Assembly (NCBI GenBank): GCA_009908735.1
Contig: JAAAOR010000109.1
Coordinates: 1 to 23,768 of the forward strand
Direction: 5' to 3'
From: Spirochaetota bacterium
GTDB taxonomy: Bacteria > Spirochaetota > Spirochaetia > DSM-27196 > PWMO01
DNA length: 23,768 nucleotides
Below are positions 15,937-23,768 of this stretch, one piece after another. Within the stretch, counting starts at the first letter, position 1. Each line of letters opens with the position of its first letter. Both the position numbers and the translations under genes were made by a program. The notes below the pieces were generated by a model, which had not been told where the DNA came from, did not search any database, and was given only the letters and a program-made list of their open reading frames with translations.

Positions 15937-18288
15937 ATGTCAACGCCACAGGCAATTGTGCCGGCCGACCAGGTTCTGCCGGCAAGGCTTACTATTATTC
16001 CCCTCATGGGCCGTCCCATTTTTCCCGGCATCTTTACGCCGATCATGATCACCCAGCAGCGTGACATCGAGATCGTCGAAGAGGCGATGGCGGGCGACTC
16101 GATGATCGGGCTCGTCCTGCTCAAAGAGGAGGACATCGAGGAGCCAACCGCCGAGGACCTCTTCGAGGTGGGAACCGTCGCACGCATCGTGCGCAAAATC
16201 AATCTGCCCGATGGCGGGCTCAACATTTTTATCTCGACGCTCAAGCGATTTCGCATTCAGAAGGCGTTGCAGCCCGAGCATCCCATCGTCACAGCCGCGG
16301 AGTACCTCGACGATGATTTCGAGTCCGTCGACGAGGACGAGATGAAGGCCCTCACCCGCTCGCTCATACAGGAGACCAAGCAGGTCTCGGAGAACAATCC
16401 GCTGTTTTCCGAGGAGATGCGCCTGAACATGGTCAATATCGACAATCCCGGCAAGATCGCAGATTTCATCTCCTCCATCCTCAACATGGGGCGGCGCGAG
16501 CAGCAGACCATCCTCGAGACCCTCGACGTCCGGGAGCGTATCGAAAAGGTTCTGGTCCACATCAAAAAGGAACAGGAGCTGATGCGCATCCAGAAGCGCA
16601 TCCAGGAGCAGATAAACGAGAAGATCGAGAAGAGCCAGCGCGAGTACTTCCTCAAGGAGCAGCTGAAGGCGATCAAGGAAGAGCTCGGCATGCCCGCCGA
16701 TGCCAAGCAGTCGGAGTACCAGCGCTTCAAGGAGGCCATCGACAACCTGCCTCTTCCGGAAAAGGTGCGGGAGCCCGTAGAGCAGGAGCTCGAGAAGTTT
16801 AACCTCACCGAGCCGAGCTCGTCTGAGTTTCAGGTCACGCGAAACTACCTCGACACCATCGTAAACCTTCCATGGGGTGATCCGCCCCAGGAAGAGATCG
16901 ATATGGGGAAGGCGCAGGAGGTCCTGGACGCCGACCATTACGGGCTCGAGGATGTAAAAAACCGCATCACCGAGTTTCTCGCGGTGCGAAAGCTCAAGCA
17001 GGATTTCAAGGGCTCCATCCTCTGCCTCGTCGGGCCGCCGGGCGTGGGCAAGACCAGTGTCGGCAAGTCCATTGCGCGTGCGCTCGGCAAGCAGTTCTTT
17101 CGCTTCTCGGTTGGCGGTATGCGCGATGAGGCCGAGATCAAGGGCCATCGCCGCACCTACGTAGGCGCCATGCCGGGAAAGATCATCCAGGGCCTGAAAA
17201 ACGTGAAGACCAGGAACCCGGTCTTCATGATCGATGAGATCGACAAGCTCGGGGTCTCCTTTCAGGGAGATCCCGCTTCCGCCCTCCTCGAAGTACTCGA
17301 CCCCGAGCAAAACGTGGAGTTTCGCGACAACTACCTCGATCTGCCCTTTGACATCTCCAACGTGCTCTTCATTACCACGGCCAACACCATGGATACCATC
17401 CCGGCGCCCCTCCTCGACCGCATGGAGGTTTTGAGACTCTCAGGCTACATCGACGAGGAGAAGATCGCCATCGCGCGAAGATACCTCATACCCAAGTCCA
17501 TCGAGAGGGCGGGCCTCAAGAAGAAAGACGTGCGCTACACCAAGAAGGCGCTCGGCGAAATCGCCAACGGGTACGCCCGCGAGGCCGGCGTGCGAAACTT
17601 CGAGAAGTCTCTCGACAAGATCCACCGCAAGCTCGCCCGCAAGCTCGTGCTCGAGGAGGGCACCTCGCCGTTCAAGATCGAGCCGGAGAGCCTCGATGAG
17701 TTACTCGGCAAGCCCTTCTTCCGCGAGGACATGAGAAAGAAGATCAGCCGCCCCGGCATGGCGATGGGCCTCGCGTGGACCCCCGTCGGTGGCGATACGC
17801 TCGTGGTCGAGGCGGTCTCCAACCCCGGCAAGGCCACCTTCAAGCTCACCGGCCAGCTCGGTGAGGTCATGCAGGAGTCGGCGAGCATCGCCTATACTTT
17901 CGTCCGCCACATCGCCGGTCGCCATCACATCGACCCTGAGTACTTCGAGCGCAACCAGATCCACGTCCATGTTCCAACCGGCGCAACGCCCAAGGACGGC
18001 CCCTCAGCCGGCATCACCATGGCGGCGGCTCTACTCTCCCTGGTGACCGGCAAAACGGTCAAGTCGACGCTCGCCATGACCGGAGAGCTGTCGCTCGTGG
18101 GCACGGTGCTTCCCATCGGAGGACTCAAGGAGAAGGTGATTGCCGCACAACGGAATAGGATCAAGGAGATCATCATCCCCAAGGAAAATCAGAAAGATCT
18201 TGCGGAAATTCCCGAGCATGTAAAAAAGGGGATTACGTTTCATCCGGTGGAAACGATGGACGAGGTGATAGACCGCCTATGGAAGTGA
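15937..18288 (+). CDS. lon: ATP-dependent protease Lon (LonA)
   Basis: I start it at ATG 15937, which has AGGAG five bases upstream; a GTG 15 bases earlier lacks this. The 783-residue product has the N-terminal substrate domain (about 15-210) and the long coiled helix (about 215-260). The AAA+ module follows, with Walker A GPPGVGKTS (366-374) and Walker B VFMIDEID (429-436). The protease domain has catalytic Ser690 in KDGPSAG and Lys733 in GGLKEKV, with the same 43-residue spacing as in the E. coli enzyme. It degrades misfolded and regulatory proteins in the cytoplasm. The last 10 bases overlap the start of the VanY-like gene, so the two are cotranscribed and probably coupled. A promoter and a palindrome lie upstream. 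Confidence 0.98.
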   Translation: MSTPQAIVPADQVLPARLTIIPLMGRPIFPGIFTPIMITQQRDIEIVEEAMAGDSMIGLVLLKEEDIEEPTAEDLFEVGTVARIVRKINLPDGGLNIFISTLKRFRIQKALQPEHPIVTAAEYLDDDFESVDEDEMKALTRSLIQETKQVSENNPLFSEEMRLNMVNIDNPGKIADFISSILNMGRREQQTILETLDVRERIEKVLVHIKKEQELMRIQKRIQEQINEKIEKSQREYFLKEQLKAIKEELGMPADAKQSEYQRFKEAIDNLPLPEKVREPVEQELEKFNLTEPSSSEFQVTRNYLDTIVNLPWGDPPQEEIDMGKAQEVLDADHYGLEDVKNRITEFLAVRKLKQDFKGSILCLVGPPGVGKTSVGKSIARALGKQFFRFSVGGMRDEAEIKGHRRTYVGAMPGKIIQGLKNVKTRNPVFMIDEIDKLGVSFQGDPASALLEVLDPEQNVEFRDNYLDLPFDISNVLFITTANTMDTIPAPLLDRMEVLRLSGYIDEEKIAIARRYLIPKSIERAGLKKKDVRYTKKALGEIANGYAREAGVRNFEKSLDKIHRKLARKLVLEEGTSPFKIEPESLDELLGKPFFREDMRKKISRPGMAMGLAWTPVGGDTLVVEAVSNPGKATFKLTGQLGEVMQESASIAYTFVRHIAGRHHIDPEYFERNQIHVHVPTGATPKDGPSAGITMAAALLSLVTGKTVKSTLAMTGELSLVGTVLPIGGLKEKVIAAQRNRIKEIIIPKENQKDLAEIPEHVKKGITFHPVETMDEVIDRLWK

Positions 18289-19199
18289 GCCCGAGTGCGT
18301 GCAGCCTGCACCGTAACGTGCTTCCCGGCCGGCCGCTCCCGCTGCTGTGCGCGCTGCTGCTCGCGCTGGCCGGTTGCGAGGATCCCGGTGCGGCGGCGGG
18401 CGCGACCGCTGAGTCCGGCCGCGCCGACGAGGCCGCGGACTCCAGCAAATCGGCGCCCGCCACGCCGGAGCTCGAGCCCCATCCGGACTTTGCCATGACG
18501 CAGACCGAGCTCGAGACCCTCACGGCGGACGCCCCCGCCGCGACGCGGGCGGCCGTCGCAGAGAAACCCCAGTATTTCCTTGAGCTCGCGGCACGCCTGC
18601 TCGAACTGCCCCCGGTGCAACTTCGCCTCGTCGACAAAGAGCACGCCTTGCCCTCCGATACCGTACCGGATGATCGCCTGGTACTCGACCGCTACGAGCA
18701 GGTCCTGACTCTGAACCGAAGCGGGCTCACACTTCGCGCCGTTCTCATCCCCGACCTCCTCGCCATGGCCGAGGCGGCGCGGCAGGCCGGCATTTTACTT
18801 CCGATTTCCTCGACCTACCGAAGCTACGAGTACCAGGCCGGACTCTTCGAGCGTCATGTTGAGAACCTCGGAGAGGAGCAAGCTTCGCGGGTGTCGGCAC
18901 GACCGGGAACCTCCCAGCACCAGCTCGGCACCGCCCTGGATTTCGGCAGCATCACCCTCGAGTTCGCGGACACCGCAGCCGGGGAGTGGCTTGCCGCACA
19001 TGCAGGCGATTACGGGTTTTCCATGTCCTATCCCAACGGGTATGAAGAGCTCACCGGCTACAGCTACGAGCCCTGGCATTTTCGGTGGATCGGACGGACC
19101 GCAACCGAGATGGAGGCCGTCTTCTTCGACGACCTGCAGCAGCACATGCTCGAGTTCTGGAACGAGCACGAAGCCGAGTTTCGACGGAAGCTGAGATGA
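18279..19199 (+). CDS. Lipoprotein D-Ala-D-Ala carboxypeptidase (VanY / M15 family)
   Basis: This 306-residue protein has a signal sequence ending in the lipobox LAGC (30-33), an Ala/Glu-rich linker (about 34-90), and an M15B peptidase domain (about 130-275). The family motifs are STYRSYEYQ (178-186), SARPGTSQHQLGTALDF (206-222) with zinc ligands H214 and D221, and EPWHFRWIG (264-272) with H267. Such enzymes trim the terminal D-Ala of peptidoglycan stems. Lipidation implies work at a membrane face in the periplasm. The ATG has GAGGTGA about 10 bases upstream and overlaps lon by 10 bases. Coupling of a cell-wall peptidase to lon hints at joint stress expression. Confidence 0.92.
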   Translation: MEVSPSACSLHRNVLPGRPLPLLCALLLALAGCEDPGAAAGATAESGRADEAADSSKSAPATPELEPHPDFAMTQTELETLTADAPAATRAAVAEKPQYFLELAARLLELPPVQLRLVDKEHALPSDTVPDDRLVLDRYEQVLTLNRSGLTLRAVLIPDLLAMAEAARQAGILLPISSTYRSYEYQAGLFERHVENLGEEQASRVSARPGTSQHQLGTALDFGSITLEFADTAAGEWLAAHAGDYGFSMSYPNGYEELTGYSYEPWHFRWIGRTATEMEAVFFDDLQQHMLEFWNEHEAEFRRKLR

Positions 19200-19247
19200 A
19201 CCTTGCTGAGCTTGCGGGTTGCGGGATTCCTCGATACGGAGGGGTAC

Positions 19248-19352
19248 ATGGAACTGCTTGCACCGGGCGGAAATCTCGAAAACGTGGAAGCAGCGTCGAG
19301 GGGCCGCACGCCGCTCGGCACCAACACGGTTGTTGATACTCGAGGCGGGTAG
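19248..19352 (+). pseudogene. 5' remnant of a U32-family peptidase gene
   Basis: After a good ribosome site (GGAGGGG then TAC) an ATG opens MELLAPGGNLENVEAA, which is the highly conserved start of U32 peptidases (usual pattern MELLAPAGNLE.L.AA...GADAVY). After 16 codons the similarity ends, and the frame closes at 19352 with unrelated residues. None of the three frames after the break continues with GADAVYLG. I read this as the 5' end of a gene lost by deletion. A different 46-codon frame begins at ATGA 19196, coupled to the preceding stop, but resembles nothing I know. Confidence 0.55.
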
Positions 19353-19367
19353 TTATAGGGTGGGGCC

Positions 19368-20687
19368 ATGTCAGACGCCACCGAACGACTGAAAAGCCTC
19401 GGGATCCTCGTCCCCGAGATTCTTCTTCCACGGGGGGGCGTGGAACTTTCCAAGTGGGCGACCATTGCCTGCGATCAACACACCTCGAATCCCGACTACT
19501 GGCGAGAGGTCGAGCGCAGAGCGTATGAGGCCCCCTCGACGCTGAACCTCGTGTTTCCGGAGGTTTACCTCGAGGACGGCGACATCGATGCGCGCATCTC
19601 CTCGATTCGCACGAATATGGAGAGTTACCTTGCCGACGGCGTGCTCGAGCCCCACGGCCCACTCGCAGTCTTTACCAAGCGCTTCACGCGTGGCGAACAG
19701 CCACGTCGCGGCCTTGTGGTCGCGATCGATCTCGAGCGCTACGACTACGCCCCCGGCTCTACAAGTCTCATCCGGGCCAGCGAGGAAACCATCCTCTCGC
19801 GTCTCCCCGTCCGAGAACGTATCAGAGCCGGCGCCCCCCTCGAGCTGCCGCACGTAATGCTCCTCCTCGACGACCCCGACAATACGGTCTTCGGTGCGCT
19901 CGAGTCGCTGAGCGAGACGCTTCGCCCGCTCTACGACACCGAGCTCATGCTCGGCGGCGGGCATATCCGCGGCTACGCCATCGAAGACGAGCCGGCGCTC
20001 GCGGCCATGGCCGCGCATCTCGAGGTACTTGCCGACCCCGTGCAGCTTGCCTGCCGCTACGGAAGCGACGACGAGCTTTTGCTTGCCGTAGGTGACGGGA
20101 ACCACTCCCTCGCCGCAGCAAAAGGGGTTTGGGAGAGGGAAAAGGCCGGCGGCGCGGATCCCCAAACGCATCCGGGACGCTATGCCCTGGTGGAGATCGT
20201 CAACCTCTACGACCCAGCCCTTACCATCGAGCCCATACACCGCATCCTCTTCGGCGCCGACGCGGATAGGGTACAGGCAGCGCTGCGGAGCATTGCCGAT
20301 GATAGTTGGGAGGAGGCCGGCAATGCGGCGACGGCAATCGAGCGCACGCGGGGTACGGCGGACGGGTTCTGCTTTATTCACGCCGGCGGTGCGGCGGTGT
20401 TCACCGCAGCCGGCGATGACACGGCCCTGCCTCAAGAACGGGTGGAGGCTGAGATAGAGCGGCTTCGACAGGGCAATGAAGATATTTCCGTCGACTACAT
20501 CCACGGAACCGAAGAGCTTGTGCGTATTGCAGAGGGAGAAGGCCGTGCAGGTATTGTCATGCCGGGGCTCGAGCGGGAGTTGCTCTTCCCGCGCGTAGTC
20601 ACCAGTGGGCCACTGCCACGGAAGATGTTCTCGATGGGAGAGAGTTTCGAGAAGCGCTACTACCTCGAGGCGCGACGGATCCGCTGA
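19368..20687 (+). CDS. DUF1015 family protein
   Basis: This 439-residue protein fits DUF1015: an N-terminal WATIACDQHTSNPDYWREVE stretch, a central LLLAVGDGNHSLAAAK (237-252), and a C-terminal GIVMPGL...LFPRVVTSGPLPRKMFSMGE ending. The DGNH core is like the ParB/sulfiredoxin nucleotide-binding motif, and family members have been proposed to be kinase-like or HTH-associated, but the biochemical role is not established to my knowledge. No signal peptide or membrane segment is seen, so it is cytoplasmic. The ATG 19368 has GGGTGGGG shortly upstream. The frame stops with TGA immediately abutting the convergent FtsB-like stop. It follows the U32 remnant, so its present upstream region may be a deletion junction. 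Confidence 0.85.
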   Translation: MSDATERLKSLGILVPEILLPRGGVELSKWATIACDQHTSNPDYWREVERRAYEAPSTLNLVFPEVYLEDGDIDARISSIRTNMESYLADGVLEPHGPLAVFTKRFTRGEQPRRGLVVAIDLERYDYAPGSTSLIRASEETILSRLPVRERIRAGAPLELPHVMLLLDDPDNTVFGALESLSETLRPLYDTELMLGGGHIRGYAIEDEPALAAMAAHLEVLADPVQLACRYGSDDELLLAVGDGNHSLAAAKGVWEREKAGGADPQTHPGRYALVEIVNLYDPALTIEPIHRILFGADADRVQAALRSIADDSWEEAGNAATAIERTRGTADGFCFIHAGGAAVFTAAGDDTALPQERVEAEIERLRQGNEDISVDYIHGTEELVRIAEGEGRAGIVMPGLERELLFPRVVTSGPLPRKMFSMGESFEKRYYLEARRIR

Positions 20688-21116
20688 TCAACGTTGCTCT
20701 CGCTGCTCGAACAGGAGCATAGCGAAAAGCGCAAGGAGACCTGCGCTGGCCGCCGCCGCACGGATGATGGCGGCGTGATCCCGCCGCTCACGTCGCTCGG
20801 CGGGCCGCTGCACGAGCGCGCCGGGGCTCGTGGCGACGGCCTGCGGATCGTAGCCCTGGAGCCTTACCACGCCCTCGTTATCCCGATAGTAGCCAAGCTT
20901 GCGTGCCTCCACGCGAATCCGGTCGGCGTCAGTTTGCAAAGATCGGGCCTCCGCCGACAGCTCGCTCCGGCGGTCCTCGAGCCGTTCCATGTTCGACTCC
21001 AGTCGCGCCTTGTAGGCCTCGAGGCGCTCATAGCCGAGCACGCCGTAGTCGGCCCAGATGAGAGAGAGTAAGAGGTAAGTGAGGATAGTGACGGTGAGCG
21101 GCAGGAGAAGTTTCAC
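20688..21116 (-). CDS. FtsB/DivIC-like septum initiator protein with an extra C-terminal membrane segment
   Basis: This 142-residue protein has an N-terminal membrane helix (3-21), a coiled coil (about 27-72), and the ARKLGYYRDNEGVVRL stretch (71-86) that matches the end of the DivIC/FtsB family coiled-coil domain. In that family the protein bridges FtsL and FtsQ at the division site. A second hydrophobic helix follows at 115-136, which is not typical of the roughly 100-residue family. It would give both termini on the same side with the coiled coil in the periplasm. The start is GTG 21114-21116, with no clear ribosome site. The stop abuts the DUF1015 stop as TGATCA, so the two genes have no spacer. 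Confidence 0.75.
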   Translation of the reverse strand: MKLLLPLTVTILTYLLLSLIWADYGVLGYERLEAYKARLESNMERLEDRRSELSAEARSLQTDADRIRVEARKLGYYRDNEGVVRLQGYDPQAVATSPGALVQRPAERRERRDHAAIIRAAAASAGLLALFAMLLFEQREQR

Positions 21117-21155
21117 TCTTTCATTTTACGACCCGTTCGCCCGTCGACTTTAATA

Positions 21156-21184
21156 TTGACAGGTACATAACGCTGGAGTAGATT
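21156..21184 (+). promoter_or_regulatory. Promoter of the acidic protein gene
   Basis: A perfect -35 box TTGACA (21156-21161), a 17-base spacer and TAGATT (21179-21184) form a strong-looking sigma-70-type promoter. The leader to the ATG at 21264 is about 72 bases. Confidence 0.6.
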
Positions 21185-21263
21185 CCTAGCGTCGGTTAAC
21201 TGTTGTATGGCTCATGCCGATAAATAATGCTGACAGACGCCGGCTCTTCCAGGAGATTTTTTC

Positions 21264-23690
21264 ATGTCCGACGAACAGAAGGCATCCCATAACTCGGCAG
21301 CCAATGGCACCTCATACCCTGATATTCCCGACTCCGAGGACTTCGAGCGTTACGGCGTATGGGTTAAGGCAGGGCCGGACGACGTCGCGGAGGGAGAGGA
21401 AACGGCGGAGACCGACGAGGCCGCTGATTTCGAGCTCGATGATCTCTCCGATGATGAGTTCACGCCTTCAGATGCAGATACACTCCTTACCGACGAGGAA
21501 GAGGATGCCCTCGCCGACCTCGAGGCCGACTTCTCGAACCTCGAAGGAATGGAGGACACGGAGGATGCGGAGGCGACGGGCGAATCGGAGTTCGACCTCG
21601 GGGATTTCGAGAGCATGCCTGCCGGAGACAACGGCGACACGCGCACCGGCGACTTGGATAGCGAGGAGGAAAACGAGGAAATGCCGCTCGAGCTCGACGG
21701 GGAACTCTTGAGCGTGGAGACCGAGGAAACCGGCGGCGCCGCCGCGGAAACACCAGAAGAAATCTCCGAGGAAACGGGGGAGTCTGAAGCTACGGGGGAA
21801 ACAGCGGAGAAAGCAACGGCGACAGACGAATCCGCGTTGCAGGCCGGAAGCACCGGCGATGCCGCTGAGGTGGAAAGCCTCGATACCGAGGGATCAGACG
21901 ACGTCCTCGGCGTGGACTTCGATCTCGACGAGGACATCGACGCCGAGCTCGAAGACCTCGCGCTGGATCTCAGTCAAGAAACACCTGCCGAAACAGAATC
22001 CGGAGAGCCCGTCTCCACCGAGAGCGAGCAGGAGCTCGAAGACATCGAGGAGCTCTCCCTGGACGGCCTTGACTCGCTCGATGTTGACATGGAGAAAAAC
22101 GTCGAGACAGACGTCGAGGAGAAAGAGACCGCAGACGAAGATTTCGACCTGGAGTCGATTCCGGGTGATGAGCCGCTCGAAGACTTCGACTTCGATGAAG
22201 AAGAGGACGTCACTGAGGAGCTTCCCGAGCTCGGCGGTGAGGATGAAGAAGAGGAGACACCCCTCCCCGTAGTCGAGGATGATGAGGATACGATAGACGC
22301 CGAGCTCGCGTCCGTTCTCGACGAAGAGGAATCGGAGGATACGGAGAGTCTCGATGAGCAGGAATCCGAACCGCAGGAGGCTGGGATTGCCGATACCGAG
22401 GGTGTAATGGCCACAGCCGGACACAGCGGTAAAAACGATCGCGACGAGTCTTCCGTTCTCGTTAACATAGAGAAGGAACTGCTTTCCATTAAAAACGAGC
22501 TCAATGAGCTGAAGCAGGAGCTCGCTACCCTCAGGAGCGGCGGCGCCGGGCACCGCAAAAGCGAGGAGGAGAGCTCGGAAGACATGGAGCTTTCCCTCGG
22601 CACGCCCGCCGGTGAGAAGGGAGGGTTCTTCGAAGACGAGGAAGATGAGGATGAGACCATCGCCCTCACCGGCGATGAGCTCGACCATATCCTCGACACC
22701 GCCGAGTTCACCGAACAGCGGGGACAACCCACCGAGTACGAGGATCTCGACCTGAGGCTTGATGACAGCCTCTCGCCCGGAGCAGGCGGCAAAGGGACGC
22801 CGGCCGACGAAGAAATGCCCGGTGAAGAGGCTGCCGGCGAAGAGGCCGCAAGCACCGCGGAGGAAACCGGGGCTCCGATCGAGGAAATCACCCTCGAGGA
22901 TATGACCGGGGAATCCGCGCTCGAAGAGCTTGAGCCCGAGGAAGAAGACCAAGAAACGGAGGGCGGTAACGAGCTCGAAGAGCTCGACCTCGATCTCGGG
23001 AGCGATGAAGAAGAGGAAGCGGTGGAGGCGCCTCAGGAGGGCCCGTCGGAGCCGGCCGCAGAGCTCTCTTCGGACGAAGAGCTCTCTGTTGAGTTCGATG
23101 ACCTTACCAGCTCTACAGGCGAAAACGACGTCGACGCGCTTGCCAACCTGGACATGGATTCTGAGCTGGCGGACATAGAGGAGCTAACCGACGAGCCAAA
23201 CGCCGAAGAGGGCGAACCTGACACGAGTGAGATCGACTCCATTGAAATTGATCTCCCCGGCGACGAGAAGGACGAGGCTGAGTCCGGATTCGCCGGTGCC
23301 GACACCGCAGTAGAGGACTTCCAGCCGGAACTCGGAGAACCCGTGCTCGAGATCCCCGAGGACGGCGACGCCGAAGACGAAGCCGAGGGGCTCGGCGGGT
23401 ACGAACTCGATCTGGAAGAGGAGCTCGAGTCCGAAGACGAGGAGGAAGCCGAACCAGCCGCGGCCGAATCTCCGCCGACTCAGACAGCGACAGGTAAGGC
23501 CACAGCCTCTGCCGGTTCCGAGGCCGGTGAGCTTCCCGAAAACCTCAAACAGGAGATTCGGTCGGTTCTTTCATACATGGATCAGCTTCTCGAATCGCTC
23601 CCCGAGGAGAAGATTCAAGAGTTTGCCCGCTCCGAGCATTTCGAGGTGTACAAGCGACTTTTCGAGGAGCTTGGCCTGGAGAGTGAGTAG
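21264..23690 (+). CDS. Large highly acidic, mostly disordered protein (spirochaete-type)
   Basis: Most of this 808-residue product is low-complexity Asp/Glu, with Ser, Thr, Gly and Leu in patterns such as LEDLDLD and EETGE. By eye more than a third is acidic, so it should be largely disordered. Structured-looking parts are few. There is an N-terminal motif DFERYGVWVKAGPDDV (26-41), a short coiled coil of about 25 residues near 395-425 (VNIEKELLSIKNELNELKQE), and a C-terminal helical segment of about 55 residues (754-808) with LKQEIRSVLSYMDQLLESLP and EEKIQEFARSEHFEVYKRLF. I recall the two end motifs from spirochaete proteins of unknown function. No signal peptide or membrane helix is seen. 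AGGAG lies 9 bases before the ATG. It is 2 bases from the next gene, so they form an operon. Confidence 0.85.
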   Translation: MSDEQKASHNSAANGTSYPDIPDSEDFERYGVWVKAGPDDVAEGEETAETDEAADFELDDLSDDEFTPSDADTLLTDEEEDALADLEADFSNLEGMEDTEDAEATGESEFDLGDFESMPAGDNGDTRTGDLDSEEENEEMPLELDGELLSVETEETGGAAAETPEEISEETGESEATGETAEKATATDESALQAGSTGDAAEVESLDTEGSDDVLGVDFDLDEDIDAELEDLALDLSQETPAETESGEPVSTESEQELEDIEELSLDGLDSLDVDMEKNVETDVEEKETADEDFDLESIPGDEPLEDFDFDEEEDVTEELPELGGEDEEEETPLPVVEDDEDTIDAELASVLDEEESEDTESLDEQESEPQEAGIADTEGVMATAGHSGKNDRDESSVLVNIEKELLSIKNELNELKQELATLRSGGAGHRKSEEESSEDMELSLGTPAGEKGGFFEDEEDEDETIALTGDELDHILDTAEFTEQRGQPTEYEDLDLRLDDSLSPGAGGKGTPADEEMPGEEAAGEEAASTAEETGAPIEEITLEDMTGESALEELEPEEEDQETEGGNELEELDLDLGSDEEEEAVEAPQEGPSEPAAELSSDEELSVEFDDLTSSTGENDVDALANLDMDSELADIEELTDEPNAEEGEPDTSEIDSIEIDLPGDEKDEAESGFAGADTAVEDFQPELGEPVLEIPEDGDAEDEAEGLGGYELDLEEELESEDEEEAEPAAAESPPTQTATGKATASAGSEAGELPENLKQEIRSVLSYMDQLLESLPEEKIQEFARSEHFEVYKRLFEELGLESE

Positions 23691-23692
23691 AT

Positions 23693-23768
23693 ATGGGGCT
23701 TTACAACCGCGTCCTATCGACCGGTAGCACGTCCACCGGCGCACAGAGCGAGGGCTCCGTCGCCCCAC
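23693..23768 (+). CDS. Start of a further gene, 3' end outside window
   Basis: An ATG two bases after the acidic protein's stop opens MGLYNRVLSTGSTSTGAQSE and continues to the window edge (25 codons). GGAG lies about 11 bases upstream inside the end of the previous gene. The frame stays open and the tight spacing supports a real gene, but the product cannot be told. Confidence 0.6.
   Translation, partial: MGLYNRVLSTGSTSTGAQSEGSVAP

Noticed and set aside
15940..17310. Leftward open frame of 456 codons opposite lon
   Set aside because: Lon is complete on the other strand with catalytic residues; the antisense translation is Leu/Asp-rich shadow sequence.
19196..19336. 46-codon frame starting at ATGA after the VanY-like stop
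   Set aside because: The composition looks random and it overlaps the better-supported U32 remnant in another frame.
19371..20504. Leftward frame of 377 codons opposite the DUF1015 gene
   Set aside because: Shadow of a recognisable DUF1015 gene, with no ribosome site.
21894..22952. Leftward frames opposite the acidic protein (Ser-rich and Leu/Phe-rich)
   Set aside because: Reverse complements of GAG/GAC/GAA-rich codons give Ser, Leu and Phe by necessity; not genes.

Overview
This window is GC-rich and densely coded, and most likely comes from a free-living member of the Spirochaetota. That assignment rests on recognition, not on a database search. It draws on TPR-rich membrane proteins, a thioredoxin reductase of the eukaryote-like low-molecular-weight type, and a very acidic protein whose conserved ends I associate with spirochaetes. 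No rRNA, tRNA, CRISPR array, insertion sequence or prophage is visible. No gene-free stretch exceeds about 170 bases.

Layout. (1) 1-585 is the 3' end of mutL, convergent with a leftward group read as TPR/coiled-coil lipid-facing protein (3556-4308), TPR/coiled-coil membrane protein (1618-3522), then trxB (619-1575). (2) From 4405 a rightward three-gene unit encodes a membrane-anchored TPR protein ending in a degenerate Mrr-like nuclease fold, a calcineurin-like phosphoesterase, and a ParB-like/DUF4032-like protein. The last two overlap by 8 bases. (3) A leftward block (7363-14366) reads pyrimidine-nucleoside phosphorylase, recJ, M23 peptidase, rpsU, a strong intrinsic terminator, then a SelB-like protein without a GTPase domain that is coupled by ATGA to a lipoprotein. 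(4) A 5'(3')-nucleotidase (14486-15034) converges with recO (15070-15828). (5) lon (15937-18288) runs into an overlapping VanY-type lipoprotein peptidase, followed by a short remnant of a U32 peptidase gene and a DUF1015 protein. (6) An FtsB/DivIC-like gene lies leftward at 20688-21116. The acidic spirochaete-type protein follows (21264-23690), and then the first codons of one more gene.

Themes. DNA maintenance is spread over mutL, recJ and recO. Envelope and protein quality control is represented by the M23 peptidase, VanY-like peptidase, lon, FtsB-like protein and TPR proteins. Nucleotide salvage is represented by the phosphorylase and the nucleotidase.

The least ordinary observations are these. 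rpsU appears to start at ATC. RecJ carries an insertion of about 140 residues that looks like an inactivated exonuclease fold. The SelB-like protein lacks its G domain. A TPR-Mrr-like/phosphoesterase/ParB-like operon has no function I can assign. A U32 peptidase gene is cut off after about 16 codons.
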